64,000 bases of DNA from an uncultured Massilia sp. (GTDB lineage Bacteria > Pseudomonadota > Gammaproteobacteria > Burkholderiales > Burkholderiaceae), in the NCBI GenBank assembly GCA_946481275.1, contig CAMLMV010000004.1, positions 124,001-188,000 of the forward strand. The letters run 5' to 3'. Shown here piece by piece: positions 50,895 to 59,964 of the stretch; the first letter of the stretch is position 1; each line of letters starts with the position of its first letter. Under the pieces are notes generated by a model that was not told the origin of the DNA, did no database searches, and saw only the letters and a list, made by a program, of their open reading frames with translations. A program made the translations under genes and the position numbers.

Positions 50895-51389
50895 ATGAAA
50901 ATACACAAGTATGCAGCAAGCGCGGCCATTTGTGCTGTGTTATTTATCCAAGGGTGCAGCGCGAAGGAAAAGGAAATAAAAATGCCGTCAACGAATATGA
51001 ACGAGCTGACCGCGACCGTCGAGATGAACATCCCTGGACGCAATGGTAGATTCGAGATCTTCGAGACGCCGGAAACGGGAGAGACTGTTCCTGGACCCGC
51101 ATTCGCAGTCTCCATGGTCGCGGAGTTCGATGCCGCCGGGTATGCCGATAAGGATTCTTTCGAACCATCGGCTTCGCCTGTATGGGTAGCGCCTAATGCC
51201 AATCGGACCTGGGTGTCCGCGCCATTTCGCGTGCTGCTCGAAAAATACGCGAACAAGGAATTTCCGGCGGATGTACCGAACTGTGCACCATTCAGCGCGA
51301 CACTTAAAAAAAGCCGCAAGACAGCCCACGGTTTTCAGTGTTTCAATGCGGGGAAACTATTGGTGTACCTGTCGATTTGGACGGAATGA
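50895..51389 (+). CDS. Small lipoprotein, candidate immunity protein
   Basis: A 164-residue protein with a lipoprotein-type signal (MKIHKYAASAAICAVLFIQG then C21; the lipobox IQGC is slightly non-standard). The mature part is about 143 residues, with two or three further cysteines (VPNCAPF, FQCFNAG). No family recognised. It starts 30 bp after the candidate effector and shares its lower GC content. Small periplasmic lipoproteins next to vgrG-linked genes often neutralise effectors that act in the periplasm, so an immunity role is plausible. No Shine-Dalgarno is obvious. Confidence 0.55.
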   Translation: MKIHKYAASAAICAVLFIQGCSAKEKEIKMPSTNMNELTATVEMNIPGRNGRFEIFETPETGETVPGPAFAVSMVAEFDAAGYADKDSFEPSASPVWVAPNANRTWVSAPFRVLLEKYANKEFPADVPNCAPFSATLKKSRKTAHGFQCFNAGKLLVYLSIWTE

Positions 51390-51506
51390 TACAAGAGCGT
51401 GAAGCAATCAGGAGGTTTTCCTGGGCGCGCCAAGGCATCATCAGCACGGCGCGCCGCGCTGGCTTAGAATGCTCGTCTTTACCTGTCAAACGAAGTGGAG
51501 AAATCG

Positions 51507-51929
51507 ATGGAAGTCAAAGTCAGCTGGAACGGCCCCTCCGGGATGAGCTTCCGGGCCGAAACCGGCTCCGGCCACCTGGTGAACATGGATGGCGCCCCCG
51601 AGGGTGGCGGCCATAACCTGGCACCGCGCCCGATGGAAATGGTGCTGCTGGGTACCGGCGGCTGCACCGCCTACGACGTCGTGCTGATCCTCAAGCGCAG
51701 CCGGGAAGACGTCCGCGGCTGCGACGTCACGCTGAAGGCCGAGCGCGCCGAGACGGATCCGAAGGTGTTCACGAAGATCCACTTCCACTTCACCGTCACG
51801 GGCCGCAACCTCAAGGAGGCGACCGTCGAACGCGCGGTCAACCTGTCGCACGACAAGTACTGCTCGGCGTCGATCATGCTGGCCAAGACGGCCGAGATCA
51901 CGCACTCGTTCGAGATCGTCGAAGGCTAA
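51507..51929 (+). CDS. OsmC/YhfA-family protein
   Basis: A 140-residue OsmC-fold protein. The two conserved cysteines are C53 (LLGTGGCTAYDVVLIL) and C119 (LSHDKYCSASIMLAKTA), the pair used by OsmC/Ohr thiol peroxidases. The YhfA subgroup has the same layout but no settled substrate. I start at the ATG at 51507 (GGAG eight bases upstream) instead of the GTG at 51495. GC returns to the high genomic level here, marking the right edge of the low-GC vgrG cassette. It is convergent with coq7. Confidence 0.92.
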   Translation: MEVKVSWNGPSGMSFRAETGSGHLVNMDGAPEGGGHNLAPRPMEMVLLGTGGCTAYDVVLILKRSREDVRGCDVTLKAERAETDPKVFTKIHFHFTVTGRNLKEATVERAVNLSHDKYCSASIMLAKTAEITHSFEIVEG

Positions 51930-51938
51930 GCCTCAGCC

Positions 51939-52580
51939 TCAGATGTAATACGCCGTCGTGGTCATCACCTTGGCCATGGCGCGCATCGCGGCCTTGACCG
52001 GCAACGGCATCTCGGCCGCGCCCATTTCCTGCGCCTTGGCACCGTGCTCGATCTCGTCGTCGCGCATCTGCGTGACGATCGCGCGCGACTTCGCGTCGTG
52101 CGGCGGCAGCTGGTCGAGGTGGCTGTTCAGGTGCGCCTCGACCTGGCGCTCCGTCTCCACGACGAAGCCGAGGCTGACGGCGTCGCCCAGGCGCGATGCG
52201 ACCGTCCCGAGCGCATAGGCGCCGGCATACCACAGCGGATTGAGGAGACTCGGCTGCGAACCCAGCTCGGCCAGGCGTTCGGCCGTCCAGGCGAGATGAT
52301 CTTCTTCCTCACGGCCGGATTTGGCGAACTGCGCACGCATGGCCTGCGTCGACGCGCGGCGGCCCTGCGAGTCGTACAGCGCCTGGGCGCACACTTCGCC
52401 CACGTGGTTCACGCGCATCAGGCCGGCGCTGTGGCGCTGTTCCTGGGTATTCAGTTCGCAGTCCGGCGCCGAAACGCCCGGATTCGGCCGCGCGGCCTTC
52501 GCCACGCCGCCCACGACGCGCAAGGCCTTGTCGAAACCGACGATCAGGTGGTCAAGAGGGTTGATGGTGCGGGTTGTCAT
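51939..52580 (-). CDS. coq7: 2-polyprenyl-3-methyl-6-methoxy-1,4-benzoquinone monooxygenase (Coq7)
   Basis: A 213-residue di-iron carboxylate hydroxylase, the penultimate ubiquinone-synthesis step in betaproteobacteria. Metal ligands are E62 ([14 protein letters not shown]), E92/H95 ([14 protein letters not shown]), E142 ([11 protein letters not shown]) and E176/H179 ([11 protein letters not shown]). C-terminal hydrophobic residues suggest membrane association. The length is typical of Coq7 in this group. It lies only 9 bp from the OsmC stop (convergent). Confidence 0.96.
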   Translation of the reverse strand: MTTRTINPLDHLIVGFDKALRVVGGVAKAARPNPGVSAPDCELNTQEQRHSAGLMRVNHVGEVCAQALYDSQGRRASTQAMRAQFAKSGREEEDHLAWTAERLAELGSQPSLLNPLWYAGAYALGTVASRLGDAVSLGFVVETERQVEAHLNSHLDQLPPHDAKSRAIVTQMRDDEIEHGAKAQEMGAAEMPLPVKAAMRAMAKVMTTTAYYI

Positions 52581-52615
52581 GAGAGACCTATCAGCTTGTT
52601 GTTCGATAAGCCGAA

Positions 52616-53071
52616 TTATATGCCCTCGCCCGCCGCCCCTTCCTCACGTGTCTTCTGGGCATGCTTCTGCGCCTCCAGCCAGTCGTGCACGGGACCTTCC
52701 ACCTCCAGCTTCGAGATGTTCTTTGCCACGCCCAGGTTCAGCTCCAGCAGGAACGGGATCGAATCCGGCGGCACGTCCGTGCATGTGGCCGTAAAGGCCG
52801 TCATGAAGCGCTCCGATTGCAGCACCGGCAACACGCTCTTGCCGCTCATGAACTGCAGGATGCTCGTGATCGTGTGGCCGCCGCCGATCGTGTGGTAGAT
52901 GAACCGGTTGAAGTCGCGGTCCACAGTCTTGAAATCGATGGCTTCCTTCGTCATCAGGTTGGCCAGGTAGTACAGGCCGACGGCGACACGGAACCAGTCC
53001 GTCGACTCGGCCCGGGTGCGGCCCTGGCGCGTGACGGCCAGGATGTTGTCCTTGTTGATGAGAGTATCCAT
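52616..53071 (-). CDS. Conserved-looking hypothetical protein
   Basis: A 151-residue soluble protein with no family recognised. The start is uncertain: the ATG at 53071 (MDTLINKDN) lacks a clear Shine-Dalgarno, and a second ATG lies five codons upstream. It contains [39 protein letters not shown] and a helix-rich C-terminus with [17 protein letters not shown]. It has no signal peptide. Codon use is like that of its neighbours, supporting a real gene. It precedes coq7 on the same strand by 35 bp, so co-transcription with ubiquinone synthesis is possible. Confidence 0.65.
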   Translation of the reverse strand: MDTLINKDNILAVTRQGRTRAESTDWFRVAVGLYYLANLMTKEAIDFKTVDRDFNRFIYHTIGGGHTITSILQFMSGKSVLPVLQSERFMTAFTATCTDVPPDSIPFLLELNLGVAKNISKLEVEGPVHDWLEAQKHAQKTREEGAAGEGI

Positions 53072-53297
53072 AGGGCCATTATGCATGTTCTTGCCCGGCC
53101 GGGATATCACCGGTAATGTTGCCAGAATAGACATAAGTCGTTCCACGTTGTATGCTGGCCTGCATCCTGCTCCCGCTTTTCTGCACTCTGGACTTGTGAA
53201 AATGCCGTGTGTCGCACCGCTGCTGCCGGGTCGGCTCCTTTTTAATACAATGCAACAGTCATGAAATGCGTGCATTGTCACGAGCAATGGAGTCTCC

Positions 53298-54191
<894 letters not shown>

Positions 54192-54194
54192 TTC

Positions 54195-57100
54195 ATGGGT
54201 GCGCTCCTCGCCATCGCCGGCTTCGAGGCCCGGCAGCGCCTGAAGCTGCTGTCGACCTGGGTGTATTTCTTTGCCTTTTTCGCGCTGGCCCTGCTGTGGA
54301 TGGCCGCCGCGGGCGGCGTCTTCAAGGAAGCCTTCGTCTCGTTCGGCGGCCGCGTGCTGATCAACGCGCCGCGCCAGATCGCCCTGAGCGCGGCGTTCCT
54401 CGGCTCCCTCGGCGTCATCGTCGTCGCCGCGATGATGGGCCGCTCGGTGCAGCAGGACTTCGAATACGAGATGCACCACTTCTTCTTCAGCGCCCCGATC
54501 CCGAAATACGCGTACGTGTTCGGACGCTTCCTCGGCGCGCTGGCGACGCTGGCCGTCGTGTTCTCGGCCATCCTGTTCGGCACCCTGCTGGGGACGGCGC
54601 TGCCCGGCATCGACCCTGTCCGCCTCGGGCCGTATTCGGTGGCGGGCTACCTGCTGCCCTACTTCCTCACGCTGGTGCCGAACCTGTTCATCTTCGGCGC
54701 CATCTTCTTCGTGCTCGCGGCGCTCACGCGGCGCATGCTGGCCGTGTACGTGGCCAGCGTCGTCATGCTGATCGGTTACATCGTCGCCCCGTCGCTGGCG
54801 CGCGACCTCGATTACAAGACGCTCGCCGCGCTGATCGACCCGTTCGGCACGACGGCGCTGATCCGCCTCACCGAGTACTGGAGTCTCACGGAACGCAACA
54901 CGCTACAGGTCCCGTTCGCAGGCGTCTATCTGATCAATCGCGCCATCTGGTCGCTGTTCTCGCTCGTCGTCCTGCTGCTCGGCTACTGGCGCTTCAGCTT
55001 CGTGTCCACGCCGGCCGGCCGGCGCGGCCAGGCGCGGCCCGAACCGGAAAGCGCGCCGCAAGCGCCGGCCGGCATGGCCGACCTGCACGAGGCGCCCGAC
55101 TTCGCCGCGCGCAACCTCGCCGTGCTGCTGGCCCGATCGAGCTGGATGAATCTGCGCGAGGCGGTCAAGAACGTCTACTTCGCCGTGATCGTCCTGGCCG
55201 GCATGCTGACCCTCATCGTCAGCTCCCTCGACCTGGGCGCGATCTACGGCACGAAGACCTACCCCGTCACGTACATGGTGCTGGAACTCATACGCGACGT
55301 GTTCGCGCTGTTCGTGCTGATCGTGACGACGTTCTATGCGGGCGAGATGGTATGGCGCGAGCGCGAGGCGCGCATGGCGCAGATGATGGATGCGCTGCCC
55401 GTCCCGAGCTGGCTGCCGCTGGCCGCCAAGACCATCGCCCTCGTCGGCCTGCAGGCCCTGCTGCTGCTGGCCGCGATGGTATGCGGGATGGGCATCCAGC
55501 TCGCGCACGGCTACGTGACGCTGGAACCGGGCCTGTACCTGACGACGCTGTTCGGCATCCTGCTGCCCCGCTACGTGCTGCTGGCCGTGCTGGCGATCGC
55601 CGCCCAGGCCATCCTGAACCACAAATATCTCGCCTACTTCGCGCTGGTGACCTATTACGTCATCACGCTGTTCCTCGGCGGCTTCGGTCTCGACCACCCG
55701 ATGCTCGTGTACGGCGCGCTGCCGGACATCACGTATTCGGCCATGAACGGCTTCGGCCACTATCTCCCGCTGCAGCGCACCCTGCAAATCTACTGGGGCG
55801 GCGCGGCGATCATCCTGTTCACCATCGCGCTCGTGCTGTGGCCGCGCGGCGTGAGCGACAGCTTCGCCGAACGCCTGCAACTCGCCCGCCAGCGCCTGAC
55901 GCCGGGCGTGCTGAAAGGCTTCGCGGCCGGCGTCCTCGTGTTCGCGGCGAGCGGCGGCGTGCTGTGGTACAACCTCGTCCACCTCGGCACCTACCAGACG
56001 GCGTGGCACAAGGAACAGATACGTGCCGACTACGAACTGCGCTACAAGCGTTTCGCAAAACTGCCGCAGCCGCGCATCACCGACGTCGGCCTGCAGGTCG
56101 ACATCCATCCCGCCACCCGCACGCTGAAGGTGCACGGCTTCTACCAATTGGAAAACCGCACGGCGGCGCCGATCCGCGACGTCATCCTGTTCCAGAAACC
56201 CGGCCCCGACTTCCGTCCGCGCTTCGCGCAGGCGGCGCGGCTGCTGCGCGCCGATCCGCAGCACGGCTTCTATCACTACCAGCTGGCATCGCCCCTGCAG
56301 CCGGGCGCGCGCACGGCGCTGGAATTCGACCTGCTGGACGCGCCTGGCGGCGTGCTGGGCCTGGGCCGCGACACGGCCGTCGTCGGCAACGGCACTTTCT
56401 TTTCCAACGAAGTCCTGCCGCACGTGGGCTACCAGCGCACGGTCGAACTGGAGGACGACCGCGACCGCAAGCGCCACGGCCTAGCGCCGCGCGAACGCAT
56501 GGCCGCGCACGAGAACGAAGCGGCACGCGCGAACAGCTACATCGCCAACGACGCCGACTGGATCCGCTTCGACGCCGTCGTCAGCACGAGCCCGGACCAG
56601 ACCGTGGTCGCGCCGGGCACGCTGGAGCAGGAGTGGATGAGCGGCGGCCGGCGCTGGTTCCATTACAAGGCCGACAAACCCGTCCTGAATTTCTACACGT
56701 TCCAGTCGGCCCGCTACGAAGTGCGCCACGACCGCTGGCAGGACGTGACGATCGACGTGTATTACCACCCGGGCCACGAGTTCAATGTCGACCGCATGAT
56801 CCGCGGCGCCAAGGCGGCCCTGGAATACGGCACGAAGCACTACAGCCCCTACCAGAACCGCGAGCTGCGCATCGCGGAATTCCCCCGCTACGCGGCGTAC
56901 GCGCAGGCGGCGCCGGGCACGATCCCGTTCTCGGAAAGCGTCGGCTTCATCGCCAAGGTGGACCCGGACTCGCGCAAGGACATCGACTACCCGTACTACG
57001 TGAGCGCGCACGAGGTGGGCCACCAGTGGTGGGCGCACCAGATCGTCGGCGCCGACATGCGCGGCGCGACCGTGCTGTCGGAAAGCCTGGCCGAATACAC

Positions 57101-57776
57101 GGCGCTGATGACGATGAAGAACACGCTGGGCTCCAGCAAGATGCGGCGCTTCCTGCGCTACGACCTCGAGGAATACCTGATGGGCCGCGCGCGCGAGAAC
57201 AAGAAGGAGCTCCCGCTCGCGCAGAACGAGAACCAGAGCTACATCCACTACCACAAGGGCAGCCTCGCCATGTATCTGCTGCAGGACCTGGTCGGCGAGG
57301 ATGCGGTGAACGGCGTGCTGCACGGCCTGCTGCAGGAGTACGCGTACAAGGGGCCGCCGTATCCGACCGTGGCGACGCTGGTCGAGCGCCTGCGCGGCAT
57401 CACGCCGCCGGACAAGGCCTACCTGATCGACGACCTGTTCGAGTCCATCGTCCTGTACGAAAACCACGTCGACGGCGCGACGGCGCGCCGCCGCCCGGAC
57501 GGCAGGTACGAGGTCGAGATCCGCGCGACGGCCGGCAAGGTGCGCGCCGGCGACCAGGGCGAGGAACAGCCGCAGGTTCTCCGCGACTACATCGAATTCG
57601 GCGTCGACGACGAGGCGGGCAACCCGCTCGCGCGCGAGCGCCGGCTCGTGACGCAGGCCGGCCAGCGCGTCGTCCTGGTGGTCGCCGGCCGCCCGGCGCG
57701 GGCCGGTATCGACCCCGACAACAAGCTGATTGACAGGAAGCCCACAGACAACATGCAGCCTGTCGACATGCACTGA
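54195..57776 (+). CDS. ABC-2 permease fused to an M1-family metallopeptidase
   Basis: A 1193-residue fusion. Residues 1-260 form a first ABC-2 permease half with about six TM segments ([20 protein letters not shown] onward). Residues about 310-590 form a second set of about six to eight TM segments. From about 640 to 1170 an M1 aminopeptidase-like domain lies outside the membrane. The zinc site is HEVGH at 939-943, with E963 in [11 protein letters not shown]; spacing and context match the HE-x-GHQWWGHQ-type bacterial fusions. It is partnered with the upstream ABC ATPase. Known relatives are annotated ABC transporter permease/M1 family aminopeptidase, but the transport substrate and the peptide cut are not established. 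Confidence 0.93.
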   Translation: MGALLAIAGFEARQRLKLLSTWVYFFAFFALALLWMAAAGGVFKEAFVSFGGRVLINAPRQIALSAAFLGSLGVIVVAAMMGRSVQQDFEYEMHHFFFSAPIPKYAYVFGRFLGALATLAVVFSAILFGTLLGTALPGIDPVRLGPYSVAGYLLPYFLTLVPNLFIFGAIFFVLAALTRRMLAVYVASVVMLIGYIVAPSLARDLDYKTLAALIDPFGTTALIRLTEYWSLTERNTLQVPFAGVYLINRAIWSLFSLVVLLLGYWRFSFVSTPAGRRGQARPEPESAPQAPAGMADLHEAPDFAARNLAVLLARSSWMNLREAVKNVYFAVIVLAGMLTLIVSSLDLGAIYGTKTYPVTYMVLELIRDVFALFVLIVTTFYAGEMVWREREARMAQMMDALPVPSWLPLAAKTIALVGLQALLLLAAMVCGMGIQLAHGYVTLEPGLYLTTLFGILLPRYVLLAVLAIAAQAILNHKYLAYFALVTYYVITLFLGGFGLDHPMLVYGALPDITYSAMNGFGHYLPLQRTLQIYWGGAAIILFTIALVLWPRGVSDSFAERLQLARQRLTPGVLKGFAAGVLVFAASGGVLWYNLVHLGTYQTAWHKEQIRADYELRYKRFAKLPQPRITDVGLQVDIHPATRTLKVHGFYQLENRTAAPIRDVILFQKPGPDFRPRFAQAARLLRADPQHGFYHYQLASPLQPGARTALEFDLLDAPGGVLGLGRDTAVVGNGTFFSNEVLPHVGYQRTVELEDDRDRKRHGLAPRERMAAHENEAARANSYIANDADWIRFDAVVSTSPDQTVVAPGTLEQEWMSGGRRWFHYKADKPVLNFYTFQSARYEVRHDRWQDVTIDVYYHPGHEFNVDRMIRGAKAALEYGTKHYSPYQNRELRIAEFPRYAAYAQAAPGTIPFSESVGFIAKVDPDSRKDIDYPYYVSAHEVGHQWWAHQIVGADMRGATVLSESLAEYTALMTMKNTLGSSKMRRFLRYDLEEYLMGRARENKKELPLAQNENQSYIHYHKGSLAMYLLQDLVGEDAVNGVLHGLLQEYAYKGPPYPTVATLVERLRGITPPDKAYLIDDLFESIVLYENHVDGATARRRPDGRYEVEIRATAGKVRAGDQGEEQPQVLRDYIEFGVDDEAGNPLARERRLVTQAGQRVVLVVAGRPARAGIDPDNKLIDRKPTDNMQPVDMH

Positions 57777-57821
57777 ACTTCACGTTATGATCTGGTCACA
57801 ATATCCTGCTAGGAGACACTC

Positions 57822-58028
57822 ATGCCTATCGTCGCCGAACTGGCCGCCCAGATTCAGCAACTGTCCGCCGAGGACAGGCACGAGCTATTGCGTCTGCTGA
57901 TGGTGGACAGCGACGACGGCGACCAGGATGCCGATGAAGCCTGGCGCAACGAGATCGTGCGCCGCGTGAAGGCGATCCGCAACGGCGAGGCGGCGATCCG
58001 CGCGCTGCAGGACGACTGGCGCGAATAA
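57822..58028 (+). CDS. Solitary addiction-module antitoxin-like protein
   Basis: A 68-residue acidic protein. The pattern QLSAEDRHELLRLLM followed by EAWRNEIVRRVKAIRNGEA resembles the putative addiction-module component family (PF09720-like, usually an antitoxin paired with a RelE/ParE toxin). No toxin gene is next to it: downstream is a bidirectional terminator and upstream the ABC-M1 gene ends 45 bp away. It has a good Shine-Dalgarno (AGGAG). It may be an orphan antitoxin, a remnant or a repurposed regulator. Confidence 0.65.
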   Translation: MPIVAELAAQIQQLSAEDRHELLRLLMVDSDDGDQDADEAWRNEIVRRVKAIRNGEAAIRALQDDWRE

Positions 58029-58045
58029 CACCGGCGTCGAATGTA

Positions 58046-58082
58046 AAAAAAACCGCGATGCCGGATGGGTCGCGGTTTTTTT
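58046..58082. terminator. Bidirectional intrinsic terminator
   Basis: AAAAAAACCGCGA (58046-58058) pairs with TCGCGGTTTTTTT (58070-58082). It has an A-run on the left and a T-run on the right, so it can stop the plus-strand antitoxin-like gene and the minus-strand chemoreceptor gene. Confidence 0.9.
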
Positions 58083-58098
58083 ATGCCCGGAAGACCGC

Positions 58099-59772
58099 TC
58101 AGAACGTCTCCCACTCCTCCGCCACGACAGGCTCCTGCCGCTTCGCTTTCCGCACCGGCTGCACCGCCAGCGCCGCCCGTGGCTTGGCCACAACAGCCGG
58201 ACGCGCCGCCGCCTGCACCGTCTGCCCCGTCTGGAATGTGCCGACCAGCGCCGCCAGCTGGTGCGCCTGCTCCTGCATCGCATCCGCCGCGGCGGCCGCC
58301 TGTTCGACCAGTGCCGCGTTCTGCTGCGTGACGTGGTCCATCTGCGTGATGGACTGGTTGACCTGCTCGATGCCGGCGCGCTGCTCCTCGCTGGCGGCGG
58401 CGATCTCGCCGATCAGGTCCGTCACGCGGCGCACGCTGCCGACGACGTCTTCCATCGTGCTGCCGGCCTGGTCGACGAGGCGCGAGCCCGCTTCGACCTG
58501 TTCCACCGAATCGCCGATCAGCGCCTTGATTTCCTTGGCGGCGGCGGCCGAACGCTGGGCCAGGTTGCGCACCTCGCCCGCGACGACGGCGAACCCACGT
58601 CCCTGCTCGCCGGCGCGCGCCGCTTCCACGGCGGCGTTCAGCGCCAGGATGTTCGTCTGGAAGGCGATACCGTCGATGACGGTGATGATGTCGGCGATCT
58701 TCTTCGACGATGCGTTGATCGACCCCATCGTGCTGACCACCTGCGCGACGACGTCGCCGCCGCGCTGGGCCGTCTCGGACGCGCTGGCCGCCAGCTGGGT
58801 GGCCTGGCGTGCATTGTCCGCGTTCTGGCGGACGGTCGACGTCAGTTCTTCCATCGACGACGCCGTCTCTTCCAGCGAACCGGCCTGCTGCTCGGTACGC
58901 GCGGAGAGATCCTGGTTGCCCGAGTTGATTTCGCCCGACGCGGTGGCGATGGTCTCCGTGCCCGTGCGCACGCGGGTCACGATGTCGATCAGGGAGTCGT
59001 TCATCTCCTTCAGTGCGGCCATCAGCTCGCCCGTCTCATCCTTCGAATCCACCTCGACGCGCGTCGTCAGGTCGCCCTGCGCCACCCGCCTGGCGACGCG
59101 CACCGCATACGCCAGCGGCGCGGTGATGTTACGGGCCAGCCAGAGCACCAGCGCCAGTGCCAGCACGACGGCCGTGATGCCGCCGCCGATCAGCGTGACC
59201 GACATCGTGGACGCCAGCTTGTCCATCATCGTTCTGCGCTCGCCCAACAGGCCCGCTTCCTCGGCCTTGATGTCGGCTACGAGCTTGCGCATCGCATCCA
59301 TCCCCTGCTTGCCCTTGCCGGCCTGCTCGGCCGTCACGACGGCCGCCATGTCGGCATCGGCCGCCGCGCGGCGCAGCCTGATGGCCGGCTCGGCCACGGC
59401 GTCCAGCCATTTCTGTTCTTCCTCGGCCAGATGCCGCAGCCGTTCCTGCTGGCGCGGATTGTCGGCCGTGAGCTTGCGCGCCGCCTCGACGTGGGCACGG
59501 AACTCTTCCTTGCCGGCGTTATAGGGTTCTAGCGACGCATCCCTGCCCGTCAGCGCGAAGCCGCGCTGGCCGGTTTCCATGTTCACCAGGCTCGTCAGGG
59601 CGGCATCGACCTCGCCGAGCACTTTATAAGTGTGAATGTTCAGGAAATTGGCGTTGCGCAGACGTGCAAAATTGCCGTACGAAAGGCTGACCAGCAGGAC
59701 AAGGAGGGCAACGACGGCGCCGAAGCCAAGGTACAGGCGGGTACCAATTTTAAGATCGGATAATCTCATCAT
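58099..59772 (-). CDS. Methyl-accepting chemotaxis protein with CHASE3 sensor
   Basis: A 557-residue chemoreceptor. TM1 is at about 11-32, and a periplasmic CHASE3 domain at about 40-180 has the signature [20 protein letters not shown]2 is at about 192-214, with HAMP at 215-268. The signalling domain has its tip [20 protein letters not shown]. Methylation helices are canonical ([20 protein letters not shown]), unlike the first chemoreceptor in this window. It ends in EWETF, the CheR/CheB tether. Two adjacent ATG codons begin it; the AT-rich upstream region has no clear sigma-28 promoter. The ligand is unknown. Confidence 0.96.
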   Translation of the reverse strand: MMRLSDLKIGTRLYLGFGAVVALLVLLVSLSYGNFARLRNANFLNIHTYKVLGEVDAALTSLVNMETGQRGFALTGRDASLEPYNAGKEEFRAHVEAARKLTADNPRQQERLRHLAEEEQKWLDAVAEPAIRLRRAAADADMAAVVTAEQAGKGKQGMDAMRKLVADIKAEEAGLLGERRTMMDKLASTMSVTLIGGGITAVVLALALVLWLARNITAPLAYAVRVARRVAQGDLTTRVEVDSKDETGELMAALKEMNDSLIDIVTRVRTGTETIATASGEINSGNQDLSARTEQQAGSLEETASSMEELTSTVRQNADNARQATQLAASASETAQRGGDVVAQVVSTMGSINASSKKIADIITVIDGIAFQTNILALNAAVEAARAGEQGRGFAVVAGEVRNLAQRSAAAAKEIKALIGDSVEQVEAGSRLVDQAGSTMEDVVGSVRRVTDLIGEIAAASEEQRAGIEQVNQSITQMDHVTQQNAALVEQAAAAADAMQEQAHQLAALVGTFQTGQTVQAAARPAVVAKPRAALAVQPVRKAKRQEPVVAEEWETF

Positions 59773-59917
59773 ATTATATATTTGGTATATATTTCGGTAA
59801 CAATCAATAACAAAATTGCGATTGGGAAATATACACGAAAATGTCCGTTGTATTGACCGATATCAATACTTTCATCAAAGATATCGATACCTGAGATTTT
59901 TTGTGATCAGTGGACAT

Positions 59918-59946
59918 AAAAAAAGCCGCGGACTTGCCGCGGCTTT
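59918..59946 (-). terminator. Intrinsic terminator of topB
   Basis: Reading minus, AAAGCCGCGG (59946-59937) pairs with CCGCGGCTTT (59931-59922), with a 5-nt loop and a T-run of seven. It lies 18 bp after the topB stop. Confidence 0.9.
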
Positions 59947-59964
59947 GATTGGTGACGCGCTGGT

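Noticed and set aside
51420..51470. Two GGCGCGCC octamers as attachment-site repeats of the vgrG cassette
   Set aside because: The octamer is a self-complementary GC-rich word expected by chance in this genome, and no matching copy flanks the left side.
59773..59964. Sigma-28 promoter for the CHASE3 chemoreceptor
   Set aside because: No TAAA-N15-GCCGATAA-like pair was found; only AT-rich sequence and a GATATC repeat are visible.
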